Source: Kitagawia praeruptora
Lineage: Eukaryota; Streptophyta; Magnoliopsida; Apiales; Apiaceae
Length of the DNA stretch: 64,000 nt
Assembly (NCBI GenBank): GCA_037693485.1
Contig: CM075354.1
Coordinates: 60,001,501 to 60,065,500 of the forward strand
Direction: 5' to 3'
Under the pieces are notes generated by a model that was not told the DNA's origin, searched no databases, and worked only from the letters and a program-made list of their open reading frames with translations. The position numbers and the translations under genes were made by a program. Shown in pieces: positions 1-10,235 of this stretch (the stretch's first letter is position 1; each line of letters opens with the position of its first letter).

Positions 1-1248
1 TATAGCCGGGAAAAAGTCGGAGATCACATATCCCAATACAACATTTGCATCTGTAACTGCTAATTCCCCTCCTTTCCTGTAACACACCGGACCAGGGTGT
101 GCACCAACTGATTCTGGTCCCACACGAAAAGCTCCAAATTGAAACTTCAATTTTGAGCCACCGCCAGCAGCAACAGTAGTTATGTCAAGCTGAGGTGCTT
201 GAATTATAGCTCCAGCAATCTGGGTTTCTAAAACCTGTTCGTAGCTTCCTGCATAGCGGCTCACATCAGTAGACGTACCACCCATGTCAAAACCAATCAA
301 GGGTTTTTCCGTTTCAAGCCCAAAAAGAGTTTGCGAGTAACCAACAACCCCACCTGCAGGACCTGATAACACTGCTTTGTGACCTGAAAATCTACTCTCT
401 GGTGCAAGCCCTCCATCTGATTGCATAAATAACACATTAATCTTCCCCAGACCTTCATCAAATTTAGATATAAACCCTGACAAGTACTCTTTAATAACGG
501 GAGTCAAATAAGCATCCACACTAGCTGTTAGACCCCTAGGAACAGCTCGAACCATAGGGGTAAGAGCAGACGATAAAGAAACATGTTTGAACCCGAGATT
601 CAAAGCCAACTTCTCCACATACATCTCATGTTCTGGATAAGTGTACGAATGCATCAACACAACAGCTAAGCACTTAATCCCTTTATCCAACAAACCTTGT
701 AACAAAGGCCTAAGCGCCTCTTCCCTCGGCTTCTTCACAACCCTAACAAAATCCCCCGAAACCCCTTTCACAACCTCCGAATCCGACCTCAACGTCCCAT
801 CCTCACCATCAATCAAAAGCTCAACCCTCTCATCAACCTCAACAACCTCCTCATAAAGATTTGAAGGTTTCGCAACCGTCAAGTCAAAAATATTGGGACG
901 AGCCTGATTCCCAATCTGCAACAAATCCTTAAACCCTCTCGTCACACACAACGCAATCCTCTCTCCTTTTCTCTCCAACAAGGCATTCGTCGCCACAGTC
1001 GTCCCCATCCTAATCCACTCTATCTTATCCGTTGGAATCTTCCCACTCCTCAAAATCTTGTCCCCCGTAAATTCCTCTAAAATCCTACGAATACCCTCAA
1101 CTGGAGCATCATCGTAATTCGAGGGGTCAACAGACAATAATTTCATGACTCTACCCTCATTTTGACCAGGAATTTCAGCATAAACATCAGTAAAAGTACC
1201 TCCTCTATCAATACAAAACCTAAGCTTTTCACCACTAACACTCCCCAT
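1..1248 (-). CDS. OXP1: 5-oxoprolinase (ATP-hydrolysing), 5' part
   Basis: The frame reads without a break from an ATG at 1246-1248 to the left edge, giving the first 416 residues of a protein that is usually about 1,260-1,290 residues long. The start (MGSVSGEKLRFCIDRGGTFTDV) carries the hydantoinase A/oxoprolinase N-terminal motif FCIDRGGTFTDV. It continues with RMGTTVATNALLERKG and, near residues 285-320, with HKAVLSGPAGGVVGY and GFDMGGTSTDVSRY, the phosphate-binding loops of the family. The enzyme opens 5-oxoproline to glutamate using ATP in the cytosolic glutathione degradation pathway. No intron is seen in the coding part, as in the Arabidopsis gene to my knowledge. The ATG is favoured because conserved sequence begins within 10 codons of it and a splice acceptor lies just upstream. 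The 3' two thirds is outside the window. Identification is very sure. Confidence 0.96.
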   Translation of the reverse strand, partial: MGSVSGEKLRFCIDRGGTFTDVYAEIPGQNEGRVMKLLSVDPSNYDDAPVEGIRRILEEFTGDKILRSGKIPTDKIEWIRMGTTVATNALLERKGERIALCVTRGFKDLLQIGNQARPNIFDLTVAKPSNLYEEVVEVDERVELLIDGEDGTLRSDSEVVKGVSGDFVRVVKKPREEALRPLLQGLLDKGIKCLAVVLMHSYTYPEHEMYVEKLALNLGFKHVSLSSALTPMVRAVPRGLTASVDAYLTPVIKEYLSGFISKFDEGLGKINVLFMQSDGGLAPESRFSGHKAVLSGPAGGVVGYSQTLFGLETEKPLIGFDMGGTSTDVSRYAGSYEQVLETQIAGAIIQAPQLDITTVAAGGGSKLKFQFGAFRVGPESVGAHPGPVCYRKGGELAVTDANVVLGYVISDFFPAI

Positions 1249-1263
1249 GATCAAGAACAATAA

Positions 1264-1469
1264 CTGCCCAACAAAAACAAATATAAAAAAGCTGACTTTA
1301 CATGTACAACACAATCTTGATCAGTTCAATTAACAAAACATATTAAAAATCAAAGCAGCTTAATGGATGATACTTAGGAATTAAATACAAAACAATCTAA
1401 ATCAAACAAAAACTTGCATACGAATATACAAACACGTATATAAATGAGAATACAGAGAAAGTGACTAAC
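1264..1469 (-). other. Likely 5'UTR intron of OXP1
   Basis: On the minus strand CTGG|GTTAGT at 1469-1470 is a fair donor, and a T-rich tract ending TTGTTGGGCAG| at 1264 is a strong acceptor 15 bases before the OXP1 ATG. This defines a 206-bp intron in the leader. The upstream leader exon would lie roughly between 1470 and 1550. Inferred from splice signals only; there is no transcript evidence. Confidence 0.55.
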
Positions 1470-1559
1470 CCAGTTCGATATAATGATATTTTCAGTCGTT
1501 GAGAAAAAAGATAGAGAGCAAAATTACAATCTGGACTCTAGTTGGTGCTTTAATACACA

Positions 1560-2021
1560 CACATTTTAAATCTGTTTTTAATTATGTATAATTTAAATAA
1601 TTTATTTTAAAGGAAATAATAATTAAATATATGAGATTTTTTGGGATTTTTCTTTTCAAGTAATGGCAGGAAATCCAAAAATTGTAAAAATGACGTGTAT
1701 GTTTTAATTTGTGAGAGTTTATATATACACATAGGAGATCTCATATTTTCACACTTAAGTAAAAAAATTTGGGATAATTTTTAGGATAATCTAACATTTT
1801 TTTTATAGAATTTAGAATTTTAAAATTTTAGGTGTATTTAGTTTAAATTTTAAATAATTTGTTAAAATACGAACGAATCGTCAAAATACCCCATTTCCAA
1901 AGTTGATGTACCTCTTCTATCCCAAAATGCGTCTGGTCGTGAGCCATAACAAATTTTTTAAAAAATGGGGTTGATGCGCTGTTTCGATTACTTCATAAGG
2001 GGTATTGTGACCAGGGGTATT
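1560..2021. other. AT-rich upstream region of OXP1 with a small AAAATACCCC foldback
   Basis: No gene is seen. From about 1875 to 2022 the sequence starts CAAAATACCCC and ends GGGGTATTTTT, so it could be a roughly 150-bp element with short inverted ends. The right end abuts the truncated 5' LTR of the next element. The OXP1 promoter must lie here, but no clear TATA box can be assigned. Confidence 0.3.
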
Positions 2022-2094
2022 TTTCTTCTTTATTGCAATACAAGAGTTTGTTCATTCCTTCTTCGTTTTAATTGATAAAACATGAATTGTAACA

Positions 2095-2110
2095 TGGTAT
2101 CAGAGCTTCC
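2095..2110 (+). other. Primer binding site (initiator tRNA-Met type)
   Basis: TGGTATCAGAGCTTCC follows the LTR end AACA without a gap. Its first 12 bases complement the 3' end of plant initiator tRNA-Met. Confidence 0.85.
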
Positions 2111-2520
2111 TGTGACAATTCTCCATCATTTACTTGTTCATTCCGCAATTTCTGGTATGTTGTATAGGCGCTGCTGTTCGTCTTCAATCTCCGATTGTTT
2201 ATGCCATTAAAACTTCGTTCGAGAGCTTCATTTGCTTCGTTCGTAAGCTAATTTCTATTCATTTCTCTCAATAGATATGTAATCTCTCTGTTTAATTGAA
2301 TTTTACATCACATCAATCAAGATCTGTTTTTCTTGTTTTCAAATTTACTCATAAACGCTCATATTTGTTCGTCGTTCCGATCTATACTTTTGTCAGTTTG
2401 ATTCAGTGTATATTGTTTATCGTCTTGTTCATTTCTTTCTACTAAATCATCATCATCGTTGTATTGAGAATTCATGGCAATATATCATGTTGTTGAGTAT
2501 TGAATACAGTAAAAGAATAC

Positions 2521-3720
2521 AGAGGGGGGGGGGGTGAATGGATTCTTGAACTTTTCTTGTCTCGAGTCTATGTAGCAGATAAGTGTTTGTGTGTGCACGG
2601 TGTAGGTGCGGGTAAAGAACAACACAAGACACAATATCACTTTAATCTAATGTATTATTAGATAAAGGTTGCTACAATCTGTGAATACAAATGATAGTAT
2701 TCTCAGCTTCGTTTTTCTCAGAGAGATATAGCTTACAGTGTATGAAAAACTTGACTCACAAAAGTTAATGACTAAGGAAGTGAGGTTGTATCTTTATAGA
2801 ACATGGATACAACCTACTTACTACAAATAAGGTAGCTAAACAGTTTACTTTCTAGTCTGTCTATCCTATTTGAGTAAGTGTCCAAACGGTTACAGATTTG
2901 ACTTTGCAAAGCCTTTTCAGATCCACTTCTTTAGCCCTTTGTCTCTTCTATATCTCTCCAAGCTTCCTTGTAGGCTTTCCAGAGCACGTTACAGATTGTG
3001 GTCTATAAAGTGCATTGGCTTGTTGCAGGTTTCTGACTTGTACAATTTCTTCAGTATTTTGTCTCCAAGGATGTATTCGAGAAGTGACTAAGTAAGTGAT
3101 TCGAGAACTAGAATTGACTTGATCGATAACTCTGAGTTCTCGAACACTGTTATATTGACATATCGAACCACTTCTCGAATAGCTCTTTTCATCAGGATTC
3201 CTTGAGATGTCGAATAGAACATTTGACTTATCGAATCCTCGAGATATCGAATAGCTTTCTGAGTCCATGAGATATCGAATGGAACTTTGACTTGTTGACT
3301 CTTTGAGAACTCGAATACCACTTTGACTTGTTGACTTCTTGAGTTCTCGAATAGAGTAGTAGACATATCGAATCTCTGAGATATCGAATGAGATATCGAA
3401 TGAGATATCGAACAGTGTATTCAGAGATATCGAATAGTGTCTTGAGATATCGAATCCCTGACTTCTCGAATGCTAGACTTCTCGAATAGACAAATATATT
3501 TCTCGAATTGGTACTTAGGCAATTTCTTCATTTTCTTCAAATCCCAACTGTGATTATTTGACAGTCTTTATCTTCTTGCTTGAGGCATGAACCTTGAGAC
3601 TTCTTTTAAGCATTATTCTTGACTCTATAAGTACAGTTACACAACTAGGATTTGGTGCCTATTATAAGTACAAACAAGTAGAGACTCTACAACTAGAGGT
3701 TCCCTCAGTCAAGATGTCAT
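2521..3720. repeat. Low-complexity insertion with ATATCGAAT / TTCTCGAAT array
   Basis: The segment opens with a run of G (2522-2533) followed by GTGAATGGATTC. From about 3100 to 3510 it is made of imperfect short units around the words GAGATATCGAAT and CTTCTCGAATAG. It interrupts the internal domain of the surrounding LTR element. Open frames here (for example 2948-3268 on the minus strand) are by-products of the repeat. I cannot classify it and its borders are uncertain. Confidence 0.5.
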
Positions 3721-3921
3721 GTAAGTAATGCAAAGCATTACAAACGATTAGGCTTGTTATTAGATGTAAACAGGCATGCCTCTGTGACTAACACATGTCT
3801 TTTCCTATATTCTGCAAATCTTGTTGAATTTGGTTGTTGATCTTGTTTCGATCATTGTTGATCATATATTGCGTATAATCTCTGAAATTTGAGCACGTTT
3901 TAGTCTTGATTCTATCAAAAC

Positions 3922-4377
3922 CAATGTTGTGAAAAGCGTAAATCGGACCTAAGAGGAAAGACCACCTTCTAGCGCTTAAGCGGTAAAGCGGACGCTTAAA
4001 CGGTTTTAAAAACGGATCATTAAACGAACCGTAAATAAATAAATAAATATATATATATATATATAATTATATGCATGTGTGTGTATATATATAATCATAT
4101 ATAATTATATAACGATTATGCAATCTTGTACCAATTATAATGACATAAATATTAAAATAAATAATTTTGTATTAATAAATGCAATTACAAAATTATAATT
4201 AAATAAAATTTTAATTTTTTTAAAATTAGTCCGCTTAATCCCGCTTAATTTCATTTAAACCCGCTTAAATCCGCATAAATCCGCACGAAACGCTTAAAAA
4301 TCCGATTATACACTAATCGAGGCGTTTAAGACCCGCTTCCGCTTAGGCTGCCGCTTAATGCGCTTTTTAAAACACTG
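3922..4377. mobile_element. hAT-type MITE with 8-bp TSD
   Basis: Imperfect terminal inverted repeats start CAATGTTGTGAAAAGCG on the left and read CAGTGTTTTAAAAAGCG from the right. The 8-bp duplication ATCAAAAC lies at 3914-3921 and 4378-4385. Subterminal DNA is crowded with CCGCTTAA words in both orientations, with an AT dinucleotide run near 4047-4065. The 456-bp length, lack of an ORF and 8-bp TSD fit a hAT-derived MITE. It sits inside the coding-free LTR element. Confidence 0.85.
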
Positions 4378-5555
4378 ATCAAAACCTAATCATCTCCCTT
4401 GTTGCACTCTATCTATTCGACAAAATTACTTAACGAATTTTGTTGATTATTTTTTGATTCTACCTTGAAATTTCTTTCATCCTGAATTCTAAATTCAAAT
4501 CCTTTCCGTACATCATCAGTTCATCTTAAAGCGTTGTTACTTCTTTTGAAGAAGTGTTCTCAATCTAAACCTTTTCTGATTTGGCCGTTCGAGTTCGTGT
4601 TACGACTCTGCGAGATTATATTTTCTGAATTTGTGCCGTGTTTGGCAATGTCTCCTTTGTGAGCTAACAATCATTAATTTCTGAGATTAAATCATTGTGG
4701 ATTTCTAAAATTTTAACTCCTTCGTGAGTTCTAAATTCTGTTGCTGTCAACAAGAAGTTGCAGTAAGAATCTGATTTCTAACTGATTGTTGATCATAATT
4801 TTGGCAACCAATTCTGATCATGTTTGCTGAGATTACTACATTGGCAGTCTTCTAAAATCCCTTGTGGATTTCTAAATCCTTAGCTCTTTTCAGAGTTCCT
4901 AAATTGCTGAATGTTATTGTGTTTGGAAGTGTGATTTCCATCATTAGTGTTCGTTTAATATTGCATTTTTGGCAGTCTCTGTGCTGGTTCAGTAGTCCAG
5001 CTGAAGCTCATCAATTTGTTTGCTATGTTTTGAGTAGCTTGAGAAATTTCCAGAAAACAGAAAACCAAAATTTGAAGAATCAGGAAGAGTTTGATTTGTT
5101 TTGAGTTTGATTCCAGGCTTATGGTTCTTCATATGTTCTTCATAATTTCAACTACAAGTTAACAGTTTTATCAAATAAAGTCTAGCCAAAATGATGTCAA
5201 GCCATCTTCAAATTCCAAGTTGAATGTTTTCATTTCATTCCCACCTTCAACTTGAGGGGATCCTCGTCCAACTATCATGTGAGCTGGCACCAGCTGGCAA
5301 GTATCCAGGCTTATGTAGCTAGCAACTCTAGCTTGTATATATATAGTTCATTCATCATTCTGTTAGAGTAATTTTAGACACAATGTAAACTCCAAATTGT
5401 ATTCTGTTTGTAGTTCCATAGATGAACAATTGTTACACAATGTAGTTCTTCTGAATAGTTTTGTACATACACTTTATTGTATTCTTCTTCTTTATTGCAA
5501 TACAAGAATTTGTTCGTTCCTTCATCGTTCTAGTTGATAAAACATGATTGTAACA

Positions 5556-6094
5556 TAAAATATTCAATCAAAATTTTAAAATATTAAAGAACCAAAAACG
5601 ACTTTTAGAAAATTTACATAAAATGATATGATTTTAGTAACATGATAAAATGAGAAGTTGTAATTGATGAAGTAAACATAAATGCATGTAAGATTATTTA
5701 AAATCGACCATAAACATGTGGCATTTGAGATCTTTTTTTGTCAATTTAATTTTCTTACATTTTTCTTTTAAATTATCAATCCGGTAATAGTTAATTAATA
5801 TTGTATGTATTCTTTTAAAATTTTAAAATTTGATGACATTTAAAAATTCATAAATTTTTTTAATTTTATAAAATAATGCATTTTGATGAGTATTTTAGTT
5901 CACCAAAAATTTATGAGATTTAAAAAAAATCACAAAAATATCAATAACAATTTTTAAAAGAAGTTGTATTTAAGGTCATCTTCTAGCCATTAATATAAAT
6001 TCGTACATTTTTATGATTATTTTTTTTTTTGAGTATAATTGTACATATTATGTTCACACATATTATAATATCACTACTTTAATTTATGGATCAT
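5556..6094. other. AT-rich spacer
   Basis: No gene, clear repeat border or RNA gene is seen. Confidence 0.5.
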
Positions 6095-6509
6095 TTTATT
6101 TATGCATAAATCATATGAGCACTAAAAAAAGGATGTTTTGTAGCAAATAAATATATTGTATAGACTATAACACAATTTCTTTTAGAGCAATGATAAAAGG
6201 ACATAAAACAATATAAGTTATAAAAAAAACATATTTACTAAAAAGTTAAATTAATAGCAAAAATAGGAAAAAAGAGAAACCGAGTTTAAATAATACGTTT
6301 TTTTAGTTCAACTCAAAAACTTATGTAGCTCAATGATTATAAGGATGAGTTTTTTCGAGGATATGAGTTCATTCCCCGTAAGAACATAATTTACTCAAAT
6401 TTTTGTGTGAATAAAAGAGTTTATTTGTGCATAAATCATATAAGCACTAAAAAGAATATGTTTTGTAGCATATAAATATATTGTATAAGATATAACATAA
6501 TTTCTTTTA

Positions 6510-6838
6510 CACTGTGCTCCAGAGATTTTTGGCAAAGAAGAGAAGAGAAATAAAAATAATAATCTCTTGTGTGTTCCCGAGTTTGTGGAAAGAAGAGAAA
6601 ATTTTGAAAAAAAAGATGTGGAGGGAATTTTTTAAAAGATTAAATTAGAGCTTCTCTCCAAATCATCCCACTTTTGGAAAGAATATTATGGAGAGAAAGT
6701 TGTTAAAAAATTCTTTCCGGATCTCTTCCTTTCTCTCCTAAAAAAACTTAATTGGGAGCACGATTTGGAAAGAAAATTTTGAAAATTTCTCTCCTCTTCT
6801 TTTCTCTTCTCTCGTTAATCTAACTCGGGAGCACAGTG
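6510..6838. mobile_element. Tourist/PIF- or CACTA-like MITE with TTA TSD
   Basis: The element starts CACTGTGCTCCAGAG and ends CTCGGGAGCACAGTG, giving a 15-base inverted repeat with little mismatch. TTA is duplicated at 6507-6509 and 6839-6841. The paralogous unit at 6184 shows the uninterrupted site (TTCTTTTAGAGCAATG), which proves the borders. The 3-bp TSD fits PIF/Harbinger or CACTA families. No ORF. Confidence 0.85.
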
Positions 6839-6969
6839 TTAGAGCAATGATAAAAGGACATAAAGAATATAAGTCATCATTTACATATTTACTCAAAAGT
6901 TAAATTAATAGGAAAAAAGAGAGATCAGGTTTAAGTAATACGTTTTTTAGTTAAAACTCAAAAACTTAT

Positions 6970-7024
6970 GTAGCTCAATGGTTATAAGTATGAGTTTCTT
7001 TGAGGAAGACATGAGTTCAATTCC
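6970..7024 (+). repeat. tRNA-like pol III promoter block (SINE-like)
   Basis: TAGCTCAATGGTTAT (from 6971) resembles an A box and GAGTTCAATTCC (7013-7024) resembles a B box, with spacing of about 40 bases as in tRNA-derived SINEs. A weaker copy lies in unit 1 from about 6327. No cloverleaf can be folded with confidence, so it is not called a tRNA gene. Confidence 0.4.
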
Positions 7025-10000
7025 CTATAAGAACATAATTTACTCAACTTCATGTAATTTTCTAAAATCTAAGGGTAAAATTGTACTTTCACAGGGGGTT
7101 TATTGGCTCAAAATTATCCCCTGTTCTGCTATTATATATAGAAAATGTAACTGCCATTTCTTTAGTAGAAGCTATGAGCCCGTTTGGCTTAACTTAAAAA
7201 ATGTTACTTATAACTTAAAGTGCAACTTACTCACTTTAAGTGAAAAGTACGCATCTGAAAGAAAGAAAAAGAACCAGCTACTTCAACTCAAGGATGAAAA
7301 TGGCCAGTGGAAATCGTGGACAGATGGGTTGGATAGTGTGATTGAGAAATTCTACTTGCAGTTATTTGAGTCGCACGAGGTGGATATGGAGGAGGTTCTG
7401 GATAGTATTGAAGAAAGAGTCACTGTAGATCAAAATCATATGCTAACGGAGGATTTTACTAGGGATGATGTCAAGGAAGCAATTTTCTCAATGCACCGGG
7501 ATAAAAGTCCAGGCCCAGACGGTATGAATCCGGCTTTCTATCAACATTTTTGGGAAATAATTGGAAATGATGTTTCACAGGCATGCTTAAAAGTGTTAAA
7601 TGAAAGAAAGGTTCCCTCTCAGTTAAATGATACTTTAATAGTATTAATTCCGAAGAAAAAAGTGCCTGAATCCATGAATGATATCCGTCCGATTTCTCTA
7701 TGTAATGTTACGATGAAATGTATAACAAAGATGTTAGCTAGCAGACTCAAGACTTTGTTGCCTCGGATCATTTCGGAAACGCAGAGTGCGTTTATTACAG
7801 GAAGACTGATAACTGACAACGTGATAGCCTCGTTTGAAATTAACCATTGGATGCAAAGAAAATCTCAAGGAAAGGTCGGCTATTCGGCTTTTAAGATCGA
7901 CATGAGTAAGGCTTACGATAGGGTGGAGTGGAAGTTTGTCATGGAAATTATGCGGAAGATGGGGTTCAATGATCGTTGGTTGGAATGGATTCATATGTGT
8001 ATTTCCTCAGTTAAATATAGTTTTCTGTCAACAGGGCACGAGGTTGGTCCTATCTCCCCCGGACGAGGATTACGACAAGGTGACCCAATATCACCTTATC
8101 TATTTCTTCTCTGCACTGAGGGGTTGTCAGCTCTTATCCAGAGAAACCAGGCTAGAGGGCTGATTCATGGCTGTAAAATAGCAAAAAGAGCTCCAGTGGT
8201 TACTCATCTTTTCTTTGCAGACGACAGCTATTTGTTCTTTCGAGCTACTATGGAGGAGGTACAAAGTATTAAAAACTGTTTGAGGGCTTATGAGAAAGCG
8301 TCTGGGCAACAGATAAACTTCCAGAAGTCCAGTATTCAGTTTAGTAAAAATACGAAGCCAGAAGTAGCAGACATAGTAAGTCACACTCTTCAAGTTCCAA
8401 TTCGGAATGATGAGCTCTATCTAGGTTTACCAAAGCTAGTGGCTAGAAACAGATGGGAAGTATTCAAGTACATCAAAGAGAAAATCTGGAATCGTATGCA
8501 AGGTTGGAAAGGGAAGTTAATAGCTCGATCAGGAAAAGAAATCCTTCTGAAGTCAGTAATCCAAACGATTCCCTCGTATGCAGCTAGTATTTTCCTGCTC
8601 CCTCAGAAGTTATGTGACGAAATAGAAGTGCTGATGAACAAGTATTGGTGGCTGTCAAATGTTGACAAGAATTCTGGCATTCGCTGGATGTCGTGGAGCA
8701 ATCTTTGTTACCCGAAAAGCATGGGAGGTATGGGATTTCGGAGAATCAGAGATTTTAACTTAGCAATGTTGGGCAAACAAGCTTGGAGAATAATGACAGA
8801 GACTGACTCGTTTATAGCTAAGCTGTTGAAGGCTCGTTACTATCCAAACTGTTCTTTCAGGGAGGCAAATCAGGGTAGCAATCCAAGTTACATATGGCGT
8901 AGTATAATTGCAGCTAAGAATCTAGTTCTAGAGGGAAGTATTTTAAAGGTGGGTTCTGGTGAATCAATTAAAGTCTGGGAAGATCCATGGATTCCAGATA
9001 TTGATCACCCAAAGATTTCGACTCCAATCTTAGCTGGTCTGGAAGATTTAAGAGTGAGTAGCCTCTTCCTGAATGGAGAAAAGCAATGGAACAGTGAATT
9101 GATAGGAGTCACTTTTAATGATCGAGATGCCAGGCGGATTCTCTCTATTCCTCTTTGTCAAAGTTTAAACGTTGATAGTTGGTTGTGGATGCACGATCAG
9201 GAGGGCAAGTACGAAGTGAAGAGTGGTTACCGAGTGCTTAGTAAGAAGTATAATCAGCCTCCAACACAAGGACTGAGGTTCAACTGGAAAAAACTATGGT
9301 CTCTAGCTATTCCCCCCAAGGTTAAAAACTTCATATGGAGAGCAGTTCAGAACTGCATTCCTACTCTACAAAATCTTCGTCGAAAACATGTGGAGGTGTA
9401 TCCCGTTTGCTCGGTTTGTAACTCAGATATTGAAACTCTGGATCATATCCTCTTTTCATGTGAGTATGCTCGAAAGTGCTGGCAGTTGAGTCATATTGAC
9501 CTAAAAGATGATGGGGTCTCTTTGTTTTGTCAGCAACTGTTCGATGTCTTTGAAACAAGAAAGCTCCAGGATATTCAATTCTGTTGTTGTGTAGCATGGA
9601 ATATTTGGTCTCACAGGAACTCAGTGGTATGGAACCAAAAATTCCAGACGCCGGCTAGTACAGTAAATGGGGCTGGCACGATGCTCTTTCAATGGCAGCA
9701 GGCCCAAGCAAAAGTCCAGAAGCAGAGCTATTCTAATTCTCGTGAGGGAGTGGCTGTTTGGCAAAAGGCCAGTCCTGGGTGGCTTACTTGTAATGTGGAT
9801 GCTGCAGTTAATATCAATGGAGGTAGTAGCTCTTTTGGGTGTATTATTAGGGATGAATCAGGTTACTTCAAAGCAGCGTACGGAGGTTCTTTCATAGGAG
9901 TATCAGATCCTAGAATGGCGGAAGCAATGGCCTTCAGAGAGGCTTTGTCTTGGTTAAAAAAGTTACAGACTCAAAGAGTATTCATTGAACTCGATGCTCT

Positions 10001-10235
10001 AAGTGTGGTTCAAGCTTTTCGTAACAACCGGAATGATTCTTCATATTTCGGATCAATCATCAATGATTGTAGGTCTCTTGTAAAGGACTTGAGGTCCTTT
10101 TTGGTTTATTTTGTTAGGAGATCAGCGAATTTAGCAGCTCATTGTTTAGCAAGAGAGGCTAGTTCTTTGTCTGATTTCAAGGAGTGGTTTTCTATCCCAC
10201 TCTTTCTTATCGATGTAATCTCTCGTGAGTTATAA
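6978..10235 (+). CDS. LINE reverse transcriptase / RNase H (N-terminally truncated)
   Basis: One uninterrupted frame gives 1085 residues, but the first 90 codons are chance coding from the upstream repeat and MITE; LINE-derived protein begins at about residue 91 (ASERKKKNQLLQLKDENG). The RT domain follows: ARPIS-like motif DIRPISLCN (about 234), catalytic Asp in FKIDMSKAYDRVEW (about 305), RQGDPISPYLF (about 375) and FADD (about 412), all intact. A zf-RVT region has WRAVQNCIPT and CSVCNSDIETLDHILFSC. A C-terminal RNase H of the plant L1 kind starts at NVDAAV (about 938), with GCIIRDESG and FIELDALSVVQAF. The apurinic endonuclease domain is absent. An open frame of nearly 1,000 LINE codons suggests a recent copy. 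It cannot mobilise itself in full without the lost 5' part. Confidence 0.88.
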   Translation: MVISMSFFEEDMSSIPYKNIIYSTSCNFLKSKGKIVLSQGVYWLKIIPCSAIIYRKCNCHFFSRSYEPVWLNLKNVTYNLKCNLLTLSEKYASERKKKNQLLQLKDENGQWKSWTDGLDSVIEKFYLQLFESHEVDMEEVLDSIEERVTVDQNHMLTEDFTRDDVKEAIFSMHRDKSPGPDGMNPAFYQHFWEIIGNDVSQACLKVLNERKVPSQLNDTLIVLIPKKKVPESMNDIRPISLCNVTMKCITKMLASRLKTLLPRIISETQSAFITGRLITDNVIASFEINHWMQRKSQGKVGYSAFKIDMSKAYDRVEWKFVMEIMRKMGFNDRWLEWIHMCISSVKYSFLSTGHEVGPISPGRGLRQGDPISPYLFLLCTEGLSALIQRNQARGLIHGCKIAKRAPVVTHLFFADDSYLFFRATMEEVQSIKNCLRAYEKASGQQINFQKSSIQFSKNTKPEVADIVSHTLQVPIRNDELYLGLPKLVARNRWEVFKYIKEKIWNRMQGWKGKLIARSGKEILLKSVIQTIPSYAASIFLLPQKLCDEIEVLMNKYWWLSNVDKNSGIRWMSWSNLCYPKSMGGMGFRRIRDFNLAMLGKQAWRIMTETDSFIAKLLKARYYPNCSFREANQGSNPSYIWRSIIAAKNLVLEGSILKVGSGESIKVWEDPWIPDIDHPKISTPILAGLEDLRVSSLFLNGEKQWNSELIGVTFNDRDARRILSIPLCQSLNVDSWLWMHDQEGKYEVKSGYRVLSKKYNQPPTQGLRFNWKKLWSLAIPPKVKNFIWRAVQNCIPTLQNLRRKHVEVYPVCSVCNSDIETLDHILFSCEYARKCWQLSHIDLKDDGVSLFCQQLFDVFETRKLQDIQFCCCVAWNIWSHRNSVVWNQKFQTPASTVNGAGTMLFQWQQAQAKVQKQSYSNSREGVAVWQKASPGWLTCNVDAAVNINGGSSSFGCIIRDESGYFKAAYGGSFIGVSDPRMAEAMAFREALSWLKKLQTQRVFIELDALSVVQAFRNNRNDSSYFGSIINDCRSLVKDLRSFLVYFVRRSANLAAHCLAREASSLSDFKEWFSIPLFLIDVISREL

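Larger units (their letters stand above)
2022..5555 (+). mobile_element. Coding-free Copia-type LTR element (5'-truncated LTR)
   Basis: Two copies of the same LTR end are seen. One is 2022-2094 (TTATTGCAATACAAGAG...TTGTAACA). The other is the end of a longer LTR at about 5257-5555, with a TATA-like GTATATATATAG near 5335. Directly after the first copy, TGGTATCAGAGCTTCC (2095-2110) matches the primer binding site for initiator tRNA-Met used by plant Copia elements. A polypurine tract (CAACTTGAGGGG, about 5248) precedes the 3' LTR. No gag or pol reading frame remains between them, so this is a non-autonomous element of the LARD or TRIM kind. The 5' LTR has lost all but its last 73 bases, so a 5' TSD cannot be scored. 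It hosts a hAT MITE and a repeat-rich insertion. Confidence 0.75.
6095..7055. repeat. Tandem duplication, about 320-bp unit, second copy interrupted
   Basis: Unit 1 (about 6095-6415) and unit 2 (about 6421-7055) share the same order of words: TTTATTTATGCATAAATCAT, GCACTAAAAA, TTTTGTAGCA, TTAGAGCAATGATAAAAGG, AAAACTTATGTAGCTCAATG and AACATAATTTACTCAA. Unit 2 is longer only because a 329-bp MITE interrupts it. Identity is high but not perfect, so the duplication is not very recent. Confidence 0.8.

Noticed and set aside
2948..3366. Minus-strand ORFs of 106 and 92 codons
   Set aside because: They are made of translated TCGAAT-type repeats and show no protein family signal.
4862..5104. 80-codon ORF inside the coding-free Copia-type element
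   Set aside because: No match to gag or pol motifs is visible and the neighbouring sequence is full of stops. A chance frame is the simplest reading.
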